Shown here: positions 4,927 through 5,872 of the stretch, piece by piece
Layout: each line of letters opens with the position of its first letter
Numbering within the stretch: position 1 is the stretch's first letter
Assembly (NCBI GenBank): GCA_902797475.1
Contig: CADBTG010000081.1
Span: forward strand, 1 to 5,872
Length of the DNA stretch: 5,872 nt
Direction: 5' to 3'
Source: an uncultured Lachnospiraceae bacterium
GTDB lineage: Bacteria > Bacillota > Clostridia > Lachnospirales > Lachnospiraceae
Position numbers and translations under genes: made by a program
Notes under the pieces: model-generated
What the model was told of the DNA's origin: nothing
Databases searched by the model: none
Seen by the model: the letters and a program-made list of their open reading frames with translations, nothing else

Positions 4927-5872
4927 ATGGATAAAATACTGGTTTTGGATTTCGGAGGGCAGTACAACCAGCTGGTTGCAAGACGCGTGCGCGAATGCAA
5001 CGTGTATTGCGAGATTGCTTCGTACCGTACCGATATCGCGGCAATCAAAGGAATGAACCTTAAGGGCATCATCCTGACCGGCGGACCGAACAGCTGCTAT
5101 GAGCCCGGCGCGCCGAGCTGCACGAAGGAACTGTTCGAACTCGGAATTCCGGTTTTGGGTCTTTGCTACGGAGCACAGCTGATGCAGCAGGTGCTCGGCG
5201 GAAAAGTCGAGAGGGCTTCGGTGCAGGAATACGGAAGAACGGAGATTGAAACCGATTCGAATTCACCGCTTTTCGCCGGTGTTCCCAAGGAGACCGTATG
5301 CTGGATGAGTCATTTTGACTACATCAGTAGAATGGCGTCCGGCTTTACTTCCATCGCACATTCGAAGGATTGTCCGGTAGCTGCTTGTCAGGATCTTTCG
5401 CGGAAACTGTTCGGCATTCAGTTCCACCCGGAGGTGCTTCATACGCCCGAAGGAACGAAGATGATTTATAACTTCGTCCGCACGGTTTGCGGCTGCGACG
5501 GCTCCTGGAAGATGGACGCATTTGTCGAAAGAACGATTAAAGAGATTCGGGAGAAAGTCGGTGACGGCCGCGTCCTTCTCGGTCTTTCGGGCGGCGTTGA
5601 CAGCTCGGTGGCAGCAGGCCTTCTGGCCCGCGCAATCGGAAAGCAGCTGACCTGCGTCTTTGTGGACCACGGCCTTCTTCGTAAGAATGAGGGTGACGAG
5701 GTTGAAGCGGTATTCGGCAAGGGCGGCAACTTCGATCTGAACTTCGTGCGCGTCAATGCACAGCACCGTTTTTATGTGAAATTAGCCGGAGAGACCGAGC
5801 CCGAGAGAAAGCGTAAGATTATCGGCGAAGAGTTCATCCGCGTATTCGAGGAGGAAGCCCGCAAGATCGGGG
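4927..5872 (+). CDS. guaA: GMP synthase (glutamine-hydrolysing), 3' end outside window
   Basis: This enzyme converts XMP to GMP with ATP, using ammonia from glutamine, in the last step of the GMP branch. The window holds 315 complete codons of an expected 510-520. The N-terminal class I glutamine amidotransferase domain (about 1-190) starts with ILVLDFGGQYNQL, has the oxyanion segment LTGGPNS (50-56), the nucleophile Cys80 in GLCYGAQL, and His167 and Glu169 in FHPE, so the catalytic triad is complete. The ATP-pyrophosphatase domain begins near 195, with the P-loop SGGVDSS at 221-227 and VDHGLLRKNE at 247-256. The rest of that domain and the C-terminal dimerisation domain lie beyond the window. 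The usual MSHGD segment reads MSHFD here. The frame is open with no stop to the window edge, so this is a boundary truncation and not a broken gene. It belongs functionally with purA, which draws on the same IMP pool. Confidence 0.96.
   Translation, partial: MDKILVLDFGGQYNQLVARRVRECNVYCEIASYRTDIAAIKGMNLKGIILTGGPNSCYEPGAPSCTKELFELGIPVLGLCYGAQLMQQVLGGKVERASVQEYGRTEIETDSNSPLFAGVPKETVCWMSHFDYISRMASGFTSIAHSKDCPVAACQDLSRKLFGIQFHPEVLHTPEGTKMIYNFVRTVCGCDGSWKMDAFVERTIKEIREKVGDGRVLLGLSGGVDSSVAAGLLARAIGKQLTCVFVDHGLLRKNEGDEVEAVFGKGGNFDLNFVRVNAQHRFYVKLAGETEPERKRKIIGEEFIRVFEEEARKIG

Noticed and set aside
3326..5044. A 572-codon open frame on the minus strand across purB and the start of guaA
   Set aside because: It is antisense to two secure genes and runs through the purB hairpin and guaA leader. 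No recognisable motif or fold is visible; it is a codon-bias shadow.
1..5872. Mobile elements, CRISPR arrays, tRNA or rRNA genes, toxin-antitoxin or defence genes
   Set aside because: I found no transposase-like frame, direct-repeat array, tRNA-like cloverleaf or rRNA segment. The window is accounted for by five genes and short regulatory spacers.

Overview
The window suggests a Gram-positive anaerobe of the class Clostridia, most likely a Lachnospiraceae-type bacterium with fairly balanced base composition. This is an inference. It rests on good AGGAGG-like ribosome binding sites, hairpin terminators, a single-membrane-style secretion adaptor, and PurA/GuaA sequences that resemble Lachnospiraceae proteins I remember. 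No database search was possible. All genes lie on the + strand.

Layout: (1) 4-786, a HlyD-type membrane-anchored adaptor protein, probably the tail of an exporter operon that begins upstream of the window, closed by a strong intrinsic terminator (826-866). (2) 787-1008, a 222-base regulatory gap holding that terminator, an AT-rich promoter region and a short hairpin leader. (3) 1009-2289 purA, 2368-3240 purC, 3362-4816 purB, then 4927-5872 guaA, which is cut by the window end. The spacers between the purine genes are 78, 121 and 110 bases. They contain a weak stem-loop (purA-purC), a terminator-like hairpin (purC-purB), and a UUCG-capped terminator-like hairpin plus a second GC-rich hairpin (purB-guaA). 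This looks like a co-oriented purine cluster with partial internal transcription breaks rather than a tightly packed operon.

How the genes work together: PurC makes SAICAR and PurB cleaves it to AICAR. PurA turns IMP into adenylosuccinate, which PurB also cleaves, to AMP. GuaA turns XMP into GMP. The cluster therefore holds both substrate-supplying partners of the dual-function lyase PurB, plus the last step of the GMP branch. PurH (AICAR to IMP), GuaB (IMP to XMP) and the early purine genes are not in the window.

The region is mostly core metabolism, and I found no evidence of a new defence or mobile system. The points most worth a second look are: a PurA that departs from both classical signature motifs and from IMP-contact residues; PurB and PurC proteins that look much more like human ADSL and yeast Ade1 than like the short bacterial forms; a HlyD-type adaptor whose coiled-coil hairpin is replaced by a short acidic linker; and structured leaders before purA and guaA.
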